From Terasakiella magnetica (GTDB lineage Bacteria; Pseudomonadota; Alphaproteobacteria; Rhodospirillales; Magnetospirillaceae): a stretch of DNA of 64,000 nt. Position 1 is the stretch's first letter, and each line of letters begins with the position of its first letter. The stretch covers positions 215,583-279,582 of the forward strand of contig CACVCF010000112.1 in the NCBI GenBank assembly GCA_902729415.1, written 5' to 3'. The notes beneath the pieces were generated by a model. The model saw nothing but the letters and a program-made list of their open reading frames with translations. It was not told where the DNA came from and made no database searches. This document shows positions 26,448 through 35,209 of the stretch, piece by piece. Position numbers and translations under genes: made by a program.

Positions 26448-28160
26448 ATGACTGATGCCGGTCTGTTATTCGATGTTCTGGTCCTGCTGTTGGCCGCCGT
26501 CGTGGTCGTGCCGCTGCTGCAAAGGTTCGGTATTCCGTCGGTTCTGGGCTATCTTGCCGCCGGAATCGTGTTGAGCCCCTACACGCCAGGGCCGGTGGTC
26601 GATGTGGAAACAACGCGGCCCCTGGCCGAATTTGGCGTGGTGTTCCTGTTGTTTGCTATTGGTCTGGAACTGCCGCTGTCACGTCTGCGGACCATGCGGC
26701 GCTATATTCTCGGGCTTGGGCTGCTTCAGGTGACGGTCACGGCCGTGGTTTTGGCGGGCCTGGCCACCTTTACCGGGGTCGCTCCCGGCATCGCCCTGGT
26801 AGTGGGGGCGACCCTGGCGTTGTCGTCCACCGCCACGGTTCTTGCCCTGCTGGTCGAGCGGAATGAGGTGGTCAGTCATCATGGCCGCGTTGCCGTCGCG
26901 GTGCTGATTCTTCAGGATCTGGTGGTTATTCCCATTCTGACGCTGCTGCCTCTGCTTGCGGGCAACGTTCACGATATTCTTCCCGCCCTGGGGTTGGCGG
27001 CACTGAAAGCGGCGGGAGCGGTGCTGGCGATTTTTATCGTCGGTCGGCTGATTTTACGCCCAGCCTACGCCTTCATTGCGGCCAGCCGGAATCCCGAGGT
27101 CTTTACCGCAGCTAATCTTCTGTTGGTCCTGGCGGTGGCCTGGCTGACCGCCGAGGCAGGCATGTCCATGGCACTGGGGGCTTTTCTCGCCGGGCTGATG
27201 CTGGCCGACTCCCCCTACCGGCATCAGGTCGAGGCTGATATCGAACCATTCCGGGGATTGTTGCTGGGCCTGTTCTTCATGACGGTGGGCATGTCCATTA
27301 ATCTTCCCTTTGTCGCCACACGCGGCGGCGAGGTGATGGGAGTCGCCGCCGTGGTCCTGGCGGTCAAGGCTCTGGTCATCATTGGCTTGTGCCCGCTGCT
27401 GCGGTTGGGGCTGTTGCAGGGCTTGCAGATCGGATTTTTGCTGGCTCAGACTGGCGAATTCGCCTTTGTTGTGTTTGACCGCGCTATGGGGCTGCGCCTG
27501 CTTGATCCGGCCAGCGGCCAGACTCTGCTTGCAGCAACCGCCCTGACCATGGTGCTGACGCCGCTTTTGGCCAAGTTCGGGCGGATGCTGTCACAAAACC
27601 ACAAACGCCATGACGGGGGTGAACTTCGTCCCAGCGGTGTTGAACATCTCAGCCAGCATGTGATCATCGCCGGCTATGGCCGGATGGGGCGCACCATCGC
27701 GCGCTTACTGAAGGAGCACGGCCTTTCGTTCATCGCCCTCGACCTGGATGCCGAGCGGGTGATAGCCGCCCGCGAGGACGGTCTTCCGGTCTATTACGGC
27801 GATGCCAGCCAGCCCGGCGTATTGCGTTCGGTGGGAATCAGCGGGGCAAGGGCGGTGGTGATCACCGTCGGGGGATTGCGGCAGACGGAACGGACCATCA
27901 CCAGTATCCGTCAGGCCGCACCGGGGGTGGCGGTGATCGTTCGGGCAAAGGACCGCATTCACGAGAGCCATTTGAATACAATCGGAGCCACGGCGGTCAT
28001 CCCCGAGACGGTAGAGGCCAGTCTGCAAATGGCGGGATTGGTCCTGACATCGGCTGGCATCGATGATGATAAGGTCAAGACCAGCCTTAACACCTATCGC
28101 CGGAAGCGCTATGGCATGGCGCATCCCAAACCGGAAGGGCCGGAAGCTCCGGGGTATTAA
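26448..28160 (+). CDS. Monovalent cation:proton antiporter (CPA2/Kef type) with TrkA-N domain
   Basis: Protein of 570 residues (578 if ATG 26424 is used). The N-terminal CPA2 Na+/H+ exchanger domain has about twelve helices, with family features RFGIPSVLGYLAAGIVLSP, GATLALSSTATVLALL and ALGAFLAGLMLADS. A C-terminal Rossmann domain starts at HVIIAGYGRMGRTIARLLKE and binds NAD(H) (RCK/TrkA-N). It lacks a separate TrkA-C domain, as in KefB/KefC and YbaL. A role in K+ or Na+ efflux and pH homeostasis is inferred. It converges on tRNA-Ser. Confidence 0.9.
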   Translation: MTDAGLLFDVLVLLLAAVVVVPLLQRFGIPSVLGYLAAGIVLSPYTPGPVVDVETTRPLAEFGVVFLLFAIGLELPLSRLRTMRRYILGLGLLQVTVTAVVLAGLATFTGVAPGIALVVGATLALSSTATVLALLVERNEVVSHHGRVAVAVLILQDLVVIPILTLLPLLAGNVHDILPALGLAALKAAGAVLAIFIVGRLILRPAYAFIAASRNPEVFTAANLLLVLAVAWLTAEAGMSMALGAFLAGLMLADSPYRHQVEADIEPFRGLLLGLFFMTVGMSINLPFVATRGGEVMGVAAVVLAVKALVIIGLCPLLRLGLLQGLQIGFLLAQTGEFAFVVFDRAMGLRLLDPASGQTLLAATALTMVLTPLLAKFGRMLSQNHKRHDGGELRPSGVEHLSQHVIIAGYGRMGRTIARLLKEHGLSFIALDLDAERVIAAREDGLPVYYGDASQPGVLRSVGISGARAVVITVGGLRQTERTITSIRQAAPGVAVIVRAKDRIHESHLNTIGATAVIPETVEASLQMAGLVLTSAGIDDDKVKTSLNTYRRKRYGMAHPKPEGPEAPGY

Positions 28161-28172
28161 TGGTGGGAAGAT

Positions 28173-28260
28173 TGGCGGATGGGGTAGGATTCGAACCCAC
28201 GGAGGCTTGCGCCCCTCCGGTTTTCAAGACCGGTGCAATAGACCACTCTGCCACCCATCC
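28173..28260 (-). tRNA. tRNA-Ser (anticodon TGA)
   Basis: On the minus strand, 88 bases including the encoded CCA. The acceptor stem is GGATGGG/CCCATCC. The anticodon arm CCGGTCTTGAAAACCGG gives anticodon TGA, as in E. coli serT. A long variable arm closes with the hairpin GAGGGGCGCAAGCCTC, and the T loop is TTCGAAT. The long variable arm and discriminator G confirm a class II serine tRNA. Confidence 0.95.
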
Positions 28261-28302
28261 ATCCGGGTCAGTCTTTTACCGCCCGATTCCATGTCTCGTC
28301 CA

Positions 28303-28608
28303 CTATCTTTCGGCGTTTTCATCCAAGGGCGCCCACCATCCGCATTGAGGGCAATAGCGGACCAGGGACGGTTTGGCCTTGGGCTTGGTGAAGCCGAGCA
28401 GCCAGCGACCCAGTTTGACGAGCACGGCGCACAGGTCCAGTACCAGCCCGATAGCTCCCATCACCAAGGATCCTTCAACATTTGGGCTGGGCGACGATGC
28501 CAAATCCGCCGTGGCGGAGCTATCTTTACGAAAGGATCGTGTCTTGGGCTGGAGCTGGGTTTGCGCCGCGCCGCATTCGGGGCAGGATTTCGCACTCTTT
28601 TGGTTCAT
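28303..28608 (-). CDS. Small zinc-ribbon membrane protein, unknown function
   Basis: Protein of 101 residues. ATG 28608 has AGGAAGAG before it; a frame open to 28674 adds an unlikely Arg-rich start. The layout is a first CxxC (KSCPECGAA, near residue 9), a Ser/Thr-rich linker, one hydrophobic segment (VMGAIGLVLDLCAVLVKLG, about 50-68), then a second CxxC (RYCPQCGWW, near 86-89). The two CxxC pairs could complete one zinc ribbon across a membrane-associated segment. It is read in the direction of the HPP gene, 78 bases downstream of it. No family is recognised. Confidence 0.65.
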   Translation of the reverse strand: MNQKSAKSCPECGAAQTQLQPKTRSFRKDSSATADLASSPSPNVEGSLVMGAIGLVLDLCAVLVKLGRWLLGFTKPKAKPSLVRYCPQCGWWAPLDENAER

Positions 28609-28686
28609 CTCTTCCTGCTTCCGTCGCCTGGGGCACTCGGGCCAGAAGATAATCCTCGCGGCAGGCACCGACAATCAAAGAGGTGA

Positions 28687-29199
28687 TTACGGGTCCAGGT
28701 GCGGCTTGATAGGGAGGGGATAGGCTACCTTCCGGGGAGGCAGACGATGTATCAGCACCGCCACCGCCACCAGCATCACCGCGCCGAGAAGGACGGGCAT
28801 CAGCAGAAAGCCCCAGCCCGGATGGCCCATCATGACCACTAATGGGGCCGCTCCGGCGGGGGGGTGGGTGAGGCGAAGAACCGCCAGAACCACCATCACC
28901 ACTGCGACCGAGCTTACCATACTCACCCAGCCGCCAGGGAGGAAGTGATCGAAGACAAGGCCGATGAATGTGGCGATAACGTGGCTTCCAACCACGTTGG
29001 CGGGCTGAGACATGGGAGAATCCGGCATGCCGAATACCAAGATGGCCGAGGCGCCGAGAGGGGCCGCCAGCAGGGGCGCTCCTCCCATCTGATTCATCAG
29101 CGCGATCAGTCCCAGGGAGATGGCGGTGCCGATTGCGGCCTTCACCCAACTGGGAAGGCAAGGTGTTGCTTGATGACGAAAGATGTAGCGACGGGGCAT
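28687..29199 (-). CDS. HPP-family integral membrane protein
   Basis: Protein of 170 residues with four hydrophobic segments and the family hallmark LTHPPAGAAPLVVMMG near residue 110. It also carries the HPP-family pattern APLGASAILVFGMPDSPMSQPANVVGSH (split here as APLGASAILVFGMPDSP and MSQPANVVGSH). The plant homologue NITR2;1 and cyanobacterial homologues move nitrite, so anion transport is plausible but not shown. ATG 29199 was chosen; the frame remains open to a TTG at 29238, which has no convincing ribosome site either. It is divergent from the DUF218 gene. Confidence 0.85.
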   Translation of the reverse strand: MPRRYIFRHQATPCLPSWVKAAIGTAISLGLIALMNQMGGAPLLAAPLGASAILVFGMPDSPMSQPANVVGSHVIATFIGLVFDHFLPGGWVSMVSSVAVVMVVLAVLRLTHPPAGAAPLVVMMGHPGWGFLLMPVLLGAVMLVAVAVLIHRLPPRKVAYPLPIKPHLDP

Positions 29200-29327
29200 G
29201 ATTGCAATGATGTGCCACACCTGGGGCGGTGATAGCAAGATCGAGTGCGCCTGTTAGACCGAATCTCCCGGTGACTTCCCGCTCGGTTGCTGCCAACAAT
29301 CCAGGATCTCAGGGGAGGGGGGAGAGA

Positions 29328-30116
29328 ATGTTCGTCCTGTCCAAGCTGTGGCGTGTGCTGAGCGACCCGGTGACACTATTTTTTTTGGTGGTGAGCGTGG
29401 GGTGTATCCTGGGCTGGAGCCGCCGTCACACCCGGCTGGGGCGCGGCCTTATCACCTGGGCGGTGGGGGGGGTGGTCGTTCTCAGTCAGATACCGGTGGA
29501 GCAATGGCTGGAAGTGCCACTGGAGAATCGGTTTCCTCCCCCCCAAACCCTGCCGGAAAAGGTGGACGGCATCATCGTGTTGGGCGGGGCCATTGATCCG
29601 GTGCTCAGCCATGCGCGGGGACAAGTGGTGGCCAACAGCGCCATTACCCGGCTGACAGCCCTGATTCCGCTGGCCAAACACTATCCCGAGGCGCGGCTGG
29701 TGTTCACCGGCGGCTCAGGATCCATATTCGATCAGGAGATAAAGGAGGCTCCCTACGCCATTGAATTTTATCGATCAATCGGATTTTATGCCGACCGGGT
29801 TCAGGTGGAGGACCGGTCGCGCAATACCCACGAGAATGCGGTATTCACGCGGGAATTGATGGCGCCGCAAGCGGGCGAAACCTGGCTGCTGATCACCTCG
29901 GCCTTTCACATGCCGCGGGCGGTGGGAAGTTTTCGGGCGGTGAACTGGCCGGTCATCGCTTTTCCGGTGGATTACCAGACCACCGAGCGGCCGTGGACAC
30001 CGCGACTTAGCATCGGCGGCCCCCTCAATCACTTTACTCATGTGATGAACGAAGCCGTCGGGCTGGCCTATTACCGCCTGCGCGGTTGGAGCGATGCTTT
30101 CTATCCAGCCCCATAG
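29328..30116 (+). CDS. YdcF/ElyC-like DUF218 protein
   Basis: Protein of 262 residues. Two N-terminal hydrophobic segments (about 15-32 and 43-60) precede a DUF218 domain with the family patterns VDGIIVLGGAID, RNTHENAVFT and LLITSAFHMPRAVGSFR. The domain belongs to the SanA/ElyC/YdcF group, implicated in envelope integrity and lipid-carrier metabolism. ATG 29328 follows a purine-rich GGGGGGAGAGA. The next genes encode a lytic transglycosylase, RlpA and a D,D-carboxypeptidase, so a role in cell-wall metabolism fits the neighbourhood. Confidence 0.85.
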   Translation: MFVLSKLWRVLSDPVTLFFLVVSVGCILGWSRRHTRLGRGLITWAVGGVVVLSQIPVEQWLEVPLENRFPPPQTLPEKVDGIIVLGGAIDPVLSHARGQVVANSAITRLTALIPLAKHYPEARLVFTGGSGSIFDQEIKEAPYAIEFYRSIGFYADRVQVEDRSRNTHENAVFTRELMAPQAGETWLLITSAFHMPRAVGSFRAVNWPVIAFPVDYQTTERPWTPRLSIGGPLNHFTHVMNEAVGLAYYRLRGWSDAFYPAP

Positions 30117-30178
30117 CCTATTGCGGCGGATGGCGCGGATGTGGCACAAAAGCCGGTCTGGACGCTATATTTGGGGTG

Positions 30179-31213
30179 ATGCACATGGGCTGGACGACAA
30201 AATCTTGGCTGGCCAGCGGGATGGCTGCCATCAGTTTGGTCCTGTGCGGCTGCACGGCTTCCGCCGAGGAGCCGCAGGTTTCACCGAATGCCTCCGTTAT
30301 CGCCCCCGCCGAGGATGGGTTCCAAACCTTTCTGGCCAGCGTGCGGGCCGAGGCGATGGAGAAAGGGCTGCGGCCCGAGATCCTGGATCGCGCCTTGGGC
30401 GGCGTACGCCATATCGACCGTGTTATCGAGCTGGACCGCAAGCAGCCCGAATTCACCCTAAGCTTTAACGAGTATCTGTCGCGGATCGTCTCCTCGACCC
30501 GGGTGGAGGAGGGACGGCGCAAGCTGGCCGAGAACCGCGTTCTGCTGGAGGCCATTGAAAAGCGCTATGGCGTTCAGCCGCGCTTCGTGGTGGCGCTGTG
30601 GGGCATCGAGACCGGCTTTGGCCGCAATACCGGCGGTATGTCGGTGGTGTCGTCGCTGGCGACTCTGGCCTATGACGGGCGGCGCTCCAAGTATTTCAAG
30701 ACCGAGCTGATGAATGCGCTCACCATCTTGGACCAGGGTCATATCGAGCCCGAAGCCATGATCGGCTCCTGGGCCGGAGCCATGGGCCAGTGCCAGTTCA
30801 TGCCGTCCACCTTTCTGAAATTCGCGGTGGACTGGGATGGCGACGGCCGCCGCAACATCTGGACCAATCGTTCGGATGCGCTGGCGTCGGCGGCCAACTA
30901 CCTCTCCAGCGAAGGCTGGAAGGGCGACCAGACCTGGGGCCGGGCGGTCAAACTGCCCAAGGACTTTCCTGCCAGCCTCGTGGGGGTCGAAACCCGTAAG
31001 AGTGTCGAAGAGTGGAGCGGGCTGGGAGTGAAGGATGCCGCCGGCAAGCCCCTGCCCAAACGCGATATTCAGGGCTCCATCGTCCTGGCCGAGGCGGGCA
31101 AGGGCCCCGCTTTCCTGGTCTATGACAATTTTCGTACCATCATGAAGTGGAATCGCTCGACCTTCTTCGCTTTGGCCGCAGGCCATCTTGCGGACCGCAT
31201 CGGCGGGAAGTAA
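30179..31213 (+). CDS. mltB: Lytic murein transglycosylase, MltB-type lipoprotein
   Basis: Protein of 344 residues. A signal peptide ends in a plausible lipobox (SLVLCGC, giving an N-terminal lipid-modified Cys). The SLT/MltB fold shows the catalytic Glu in WGIETGFGRNTGG, the segment GSWAGAMGQCQFMPSTFLKF, and the calcium-loop-like DWDGDGRRNIW. It cleaves glycan strands with formation of 1,6-anhydro-MurNAc. ATG 30179 or ATG 30185 may be the start; the longer frame from 30086 overlaps the previous gene. It heads a cell-wall run: rlpA, then the D,D-carboxypeptidase. Confidence 0.93.
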   Translation: MHMGWTTKSWLASGMAAISLVLCGCTASAEEPQVSPNASVIAPAEDGFQTFLASVRAEAMEKGLRPEILDRALGGVRHIDRVIELDRKQPEFTLSFNEYLSRIVSSTRVEEGRRKLAENRVLLEAIEKRYGVQPRFVVALWGIETGFGRNTGGMSVVSSLATLAYDGRRSKYFKTELMNALTILDQGHIEPEAMIGSWAGAMGQCQFMPSTFLKFAVDWDGDGRRNIWTNRSDALASAANYLSSEGWKGDQTWGRAVKLPKDFPASLVGVETRKSVEEWSGLGVKDAAGKPLPKRDIQGSIVLAEAGKGPAFLVYDNFRTIMKWNRSTFFALAAGHLADRIGGK

Positions 31214-31253
31214 ACTACAACATCTTTGGTGGGTGGCCGAGAGGGGTGACTAG

Positions 31254-32243
31254 ATGATGGGAAGCCTACGGCGAGCATCTCGTTTGGCCATGCTGCTTCT
31301 GTCCGGGACCATGCTGTCCGGCTGTGCCGAGCTTAATCTGTTCGGACATGCCGCCAAGAGCGTGGTGGGCGGCGAGCAGCCTCCGTCACCCTCGGCCTCG
31401 GCCTCGGCCAATTACAAAGTGGGCAAACCCTATCAGGTAGCGGGAGTGTGGTATTATCCCCAGGAGGACTTCAACTACGACGAAACCGGTATCGCGTCGT
31501 GGTATGGCCCCGATTTCCACGCCAAGCTGACCGCCAATGGCGAGGTGTTCGATCAAAATGCCGTCACCGCCGCCCACAAGACCTTGCAGATGCCTTCGGT
31601 GGCGCGGGTGACCAACCTGGAGAATGGCCGCTCCATCATCGTCCGCGTCAATGACCGCGGCCCCTTCGTCAATGGCCGCATTCTCGATTTGTCGCGGCGC
31701 TCGGCGCAATTGTTGGGTATGGAGGGCAAGGGCACGGCCAAGGTGCGGGTCCAGGTTCTCAACGAGGAAAGTCGGGCGCTGGCGGGCAGGCTGAAGCCCG
31801 ACGCCACCGGCAACGAGCCCAAGGTGGCCTCCGCCGCGCCTCGGGCTTCTGTGACGGCGGAAAGTCTGCCGCCGCCGCCCGGCGTTACGGTTAAGGCGGC
31901 GGCTGCCCCGGAAATCGCCTCATCGGCGCCCGCCACCGGCAAGCGCGGCCTGTCGGTGGATTCGGTCGAGCGCGAGATTGCCGCCCAGGAAGTGAAGTCG
32001 GTGCCGGTCCGTCCCTCCAACATCTTCGTTCAGGCGGGGTCGTTTGGCCGTCACGACAACGCTGTCCGCCTGTCGGCAAGGCTTTCACCGGTGGGCAAGG
32101 CCCAGATCCAGCAGGTCAATCTCCAGGGCAAGACCGTGTATCGGGTCCGGCTGGGGCCGCTGGCCAGCGTCGAGGATGCCGACCGGGTGCTCGACGCGGT
32201 GGTGTCCACCGGACAGCAAGATGCCCGCGTCGTGGTGGATTAG
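31254..32243 (+). CDS. rlpA: Septal ring lytic transglycosylase RlpA family lipoprotein
   Basis: Protein of 329 residues: lipoprotein signal with lipobox LSGC, double-psi beta-barrel domain at about 75-165 (GIASWYGPDFHAKLTANGE, VRVNDRGPFVNGRILDLS), an Ala/Pro-rich linker, and a C-terminal SPOR domain from about 255 (NIFVQAGSFGRHDNAVRLS). RlpA digests peptidoglycan glycans lacking stem peptides, and SPOR brings it to the division septum. It lies between the MltB-like gene and the carboxypeptidase gene whose product trims peptide stems. Confidence 0.94.
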   Translation: MMGSLRRASRLAMLLLSGTMLSGCAELNLFGHAAKSVVGGEQPPSPSASASANYKVGKPYQVAGVWYYPQEDFNYDETGIASWYGPDFHAKLTANGEVFDQNAVTAAHKTLQMPSVARVTNLENGRSIIVRVNDRGPFVNGRILDLSRRSAQLLGMEGKGTAKVRVQVLNEESRALAGRLKPDATGNEPKVASAAPRASVTAESLPPPPGVTVKAAAAPEIASSAPATGKRGLSVDSVEREIAAQEVKSVPVRPSNIFVQAGSFGRHDNAVRLSARLSPVGKAQIQQVNLQGKTVYRVRLGPLASVEDADRVLDAVVSTGQQDARVVVD

Positions 32244-32269
32244 TTCAGTTTCAACAGGTTAGGTCGATA

Positions 32270-33445
32270 ATGTTGATGATGTCTCCGTTCGTCCGCCGGT
32301 CGCTGTTCGCGGCCATGATCGTCTCGGGTCTGGGACTTGTCGGCCTGCCCGCCCACGCCCAGGGCATCGAGACCGCCGCCAAGCAGGCCATCATCACCGA
32401 TTACGCCAGCGGCGCCGTTCTCATGGAGAAGAATGCCGACGAGCTGATGGTGCCGTCGTCCATGAGCAAGCTGATGACCGTCTATATGGTCTTCGACAAG
32501 CTGAAAACCGGCGCCTGGAAACCCAATGACCGCCTGCCGGTCAGCGAGACCGCCTGGAAGAAACATTACAAGTCGGAAGGCTCGTTGATGTTCCTGCCGG
32601 TGAATTCCACCGCCACCGTCGACGAATTGCTGAAGGGCGTGGTCATCCAATCGGGCAACGACGCCTGTTCGGTCCTGGCCGAAGCCTATTCCGGCAGCGA
32701 GGAGGCCTTTGCCGAGGAAGAGACCCGCCGTTCGCGCCAGATCGGGCTGACCAAAAGCGTGTTCAAGAATGCCAGCGGCTGGCCCGAGCCCGGCCATCTC
32801 ATGACGGCGCGCGACCTGTCGGTTCTGGCCCGCCACCTGATCGGCGATTTTCCCGAATATTATCCGCTGTTCAGCCAGATGGAGTTCGTCTTCAACAAGA
32901 TCAAGCAGGGCAACCGCAACCCGCTGCTTTACAATACCGCCGGCGCCGATGGTCTCAAGACCGGCCACACCGCCGCCGCGGGCTATGGCCTGACCGCCTC
33001 CATCAAGCGCAACAACCGCCGCATCATCATGGTGCTGAACGGCATGTCGAGCATGAAAGAGCGCGCCGAGGAGGCGCAGCGTCTGGCGGAATGGGCCTTC
33101 CGCGAATGGGAGACCTATCCCCTGTTCAAGGCGGGTGAGATCGTGGTCCCCGACGCGGAAGTGTGGCTGGGAGAGGCCGAGACCGTCCCCCTGGCCGCCA
33201 AGGACAGCCTGGACGTAACGTTGCAGCGTCGGTTGCGCTCCGAGATGAAGGTCTCCACCGTCTATACCGGGCCGATCCCGGCACCGATCAAGGTAGGTGA
33301 TGTCGTGGGCAAGGTGGTGGTTACCGCTCCGGGCATGGCTCCGGTGGAGCTGCCGCTCGTGGCGACCGCCGAGGTGCGTAAGCTGGGCTTTGGTGGACGG
33401 ATTTCCACCGCTATCAAGCGCACCCTCTGGGGAGCCAAGAAGTAG
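32270..33445 (+). CDS. dacA: D-alanyl-D-alanine carboxypeptidase (PBP5/6 family)
   Basis: Protein of 391 residues with a signal peptide (cut after LPAHA). Peptidase S11 motifs: S-x-x-K in PSSMSKLMT, S-x-N in QSGNDACSV, and K-T-G in GLKTGHTAAAGYG. A PBP5 C-terminal beta domain and an amphipathic tail (ISTAIKRTLWGAKK) suited to membrane anchoring follow. It removes the terminal D-Ala from peptidoglycan stems in the periplasm. The gene is followed two bases later by tmk, so translation may be coupled. Confidence 0.95.
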   Translation: MLMMSPFVRRSLFAAMIVSGLGLVGLPAHAQGIETAAKQAIITDYASGAVLMEKNADELMVPSSMSKLMTVYMVFDKLKTGAWKPNDRLPVSETAWKKHYKSEGSLMFLPVNSTATVDELLKGVVIQSGNDACSVLAEAYSGSEEAFAEEETRRSRQIGLTKSVFKNASGWPEPGHLMTARDLSVLARHLIGDFPEYYPLFSQMEFVFNKIKQGNRNPLLYNTAGADGLKTGHTAAAGYGLTASIKRNNRRIIMVLNGMSSMKERAEEAQRLAEWAFREWETYPLFKAGEIVVPDAEVWLGEAETVPLAAKDSLDVTLQRRLRSEMKVSTVYTGPIPAPIKVGDVVGKVVVTAPGMAPVELPLVATAEVRKLGFGGRISTAIKRTLWGAKK

Positions 33446-33447
33446 GC

Positions 33448-34086
33448 ATGGCCTTGGCGCGCGGCAAATTCATCACCCTTGAAGGCGGGGAGGGGGCGGG
33501 CAAATCCACCCAGCTCCGCCTGCTGGCCGATGCGCTCCGCGCCCAGGACATCATGGTGGTGACCACCCGCGAGCCGGGGGGATCGCCAGGGGCCGAGGCC
33601 ATCCGCACCCTTCTGGTCGAAGGCGCGGTCGAGCGCTGGGACGGCGTGACCGAGGCGTTGCTGCACTTCGCCGCTCGCCGCGATCATCTGGTCAAGACCG
33701 TGTGGCCCGCCTTGGAGCGGGGCGCCTGGGTGATCTGCGATCGTTTCGCAGATTCCACCCTGGCTTATCAGGGCTTCGGCCATGGCCTCGACCCCAAGGT
33801 GATCGAGAGCCTTTATCGGGTGGCGGTGGGGCATTTCGCCCCTGATCTCACTCTGGTGATGGATCTGCCAGTGGAAAAGGGGCTGGAGCGGGCTGGGCTG
33901 CGCGGCGGGGCCGAGGATCGGTACGAGCGCATGGGCCTGGGCTTTCACCAACGCCTGCGCCAGGGATTTCTAGGAATCGCCGCCAGCAATCCCATGCGCT
34001 GCGCCGTGATCGACGCCGCGCAAACCCCGGTGGACGTTCACAAGATGGTGATGGCGACGGTACGGGCGCGTCTGGCTCTGCCATGA
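33448..34086 (+). CDS. tmk: Thymidylate kinase
   Basis: Converts dTMP to dTDP. The 212-residue protein has the P-loop GGEGAGKSTQLRLL, the DR motif in VICDRFADSTLAYQGFG, and the LID segment GGAEDRYERMGLGFHQRLR. It overlaps holB by four bases (ATGA), the usual tmk-holB pairing that links dTTP supply with the replication machinery. The start ATG 33448 lies two bases after the dacA-like stop. Confidence 0.96.
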   Translation: MALARGKFITLEGGEGAGKSTQLRLLADALRAQDIMVVTTREPGGSPGAEAIRTLLVEGAVERWDGVTEALLHFAARRDHLVKTVWPALERGAWVICDRFADSTLAYQGFGHGLDPKVIESLYRVAVGHFAPDLTLVMDLPVEKGLERAGLRGGAEDRYERMGLGFHQRLRQGFLGIAASNPMRCAVIDAAQTPVDVHKMVMATVRARLALP

Positions 34087-35174
34087 CCGATATTCCCCAT
34101 CCCCGCCTGACTCCCGATCTGTTCGGCCACGAAACGGCCGAACGGGCCTTGCTGGAGGCGTGGAATTCCGGTCGCTTGGCCCATGCCTGGCTATTGTGCG
34201 GCCCCAAGGGTATCGGTAAGGCGACGCTGGCCTACCGCTTTGCCCGCTTTGCCTTGGCGGGCGGCGGCGAGGGAGGCGGTCTATTCGGCGGTGCGCCGGA
34301 AAGTCTGGAGATCCGCCCCGACCATCCGGTGTTCCGCCGGGTGGCGGCACAAGGCCATGCCGACCTCCAGGCTGTGGAACGCGGCTGGTCCGACGATAAG
34401 CGCACCAAGCTCAAGACTGAGATCGTGGTCGAAGATGTCCGCGGCATCGGCGGCTTCATGTCTCTGACCCCGGCGGAAGGCGGCTGGCGGGTGGTGATTA
34501 TCGATTGCGCAGACGAAATGAACCGTAACGCCGCCAATGCGGTGCTGAAAGTTCTGGAAGAACCGCCGCGCAATGCCTTGATGTTGCTGGTTTCTCATTC
34601 TCCAGGACGCTTACTTCCCACCATCCGCTCGCGGTGCCGCCGCCTGATGCTTCAACCTTTGGCCGAGGAGAAGGTGGCCGAGTTGCTGAGTCATCATCAC
34701 CCCGAGCTGGGCGCCCCCGATGTGGCGGCGCTGGCCAAGCTGGGCGAGGGCAGCATCGGCAAGGCCCTGGCCCTGGCCGATGAAGGCGGCCTCGACCTTT
34801 ACCGCGACCTGTTGGGACTCCTGCAAACCCTGCCACGCCTTGACATTCCCGCTTTGCATGCCTTCGGCGACCGGGTGGCGCGGCCCGAGAACGACGGCTC
34901 CTACCGCACCGTCACCGAGTTGTTGATCTGGTGGCTGGCCCGTCTGATCCGGGCGGGCGGGCTTCAAGGCAAGGGCATGGCCGAGGCGGTGCCGGGCGAA
35001 GCCGCCGTGATGGGGCGTCTTTTAGCGGCTGCCAGCCTTGAACAATGGCTGGAGGTATGGGAAAAGATCAGTTCCCTGTTCGCCCGCACCGAGGCGGTCA
35101 ATCTTGACCGTAAGCAGGCGGTTCTCGGCGCATTCCTGTCGATTGAACGACTGGCGCGCATGGCGTCCCGCTGA
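34083..35174 (+). CDS. holB: DNA polymerase III subunit delta prime
   Basis: Clamp-loader subunit of 363 residues in an AAA+ fold. The P-loop region is GPKGIGKATLAYRFARF, followed by the sensor-like segment VVIIDCADEMNRNAANAVLK and the stretch TIRSRCRRLMLQPL. As often in alphaproteobacteria, the fold has an insertion after the P-loop (GGGEGGGLFGGAPESLEI) and no obvious four-Cys zinc module. The gene order tmk-holB-metG-tatD is conserved in the group. It is translationally coupled to tmk by a four-base overlap. Confidence 0.94.
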   Translation: MTDIPHPRLTPDLFGHETAERALLEAWNSGRLAHAWLLCGPKGIGKATLAYRFARFALAGGGEGGGLFGGAPESLEIRPDHPVFRRVAAQGHADLQAVERGWSDDKRTKLKTEIVVEDVRGIGGFMSLTPAEGGWRVVIIDCADEMNRNAANAVLKVLEEPPRNALMLLVSHSPGRLLPTIRSRCRRLMLQPLAEEKVAELLSHHHPELGAPDVAALAKLGEGSIGKALALADEGGLDLYRDLLGLLQTLPRLDIPALHAFGDRVARPENDGSYRTVTELLIWWLARLIRAGGLQGKGMAEAVPGEAAVMGRLLAAASLEQWLEVWEKISSLFARTEAVNLDRKQAVLGAFLSIERLARMASR

Positions 35175-35209
35175 CGGGCGATCAAGATGATTTTATTGGG
35201 AGTAAGCCG

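Noticed and set aside
31222..31250. Sequence GGTGGCCGAGAGGGGTGACTAG resembling the start of a serine tRNA
   Set aside because: There is no anticodon arm or T arm behind it; the rlpA gene begins immediately after.
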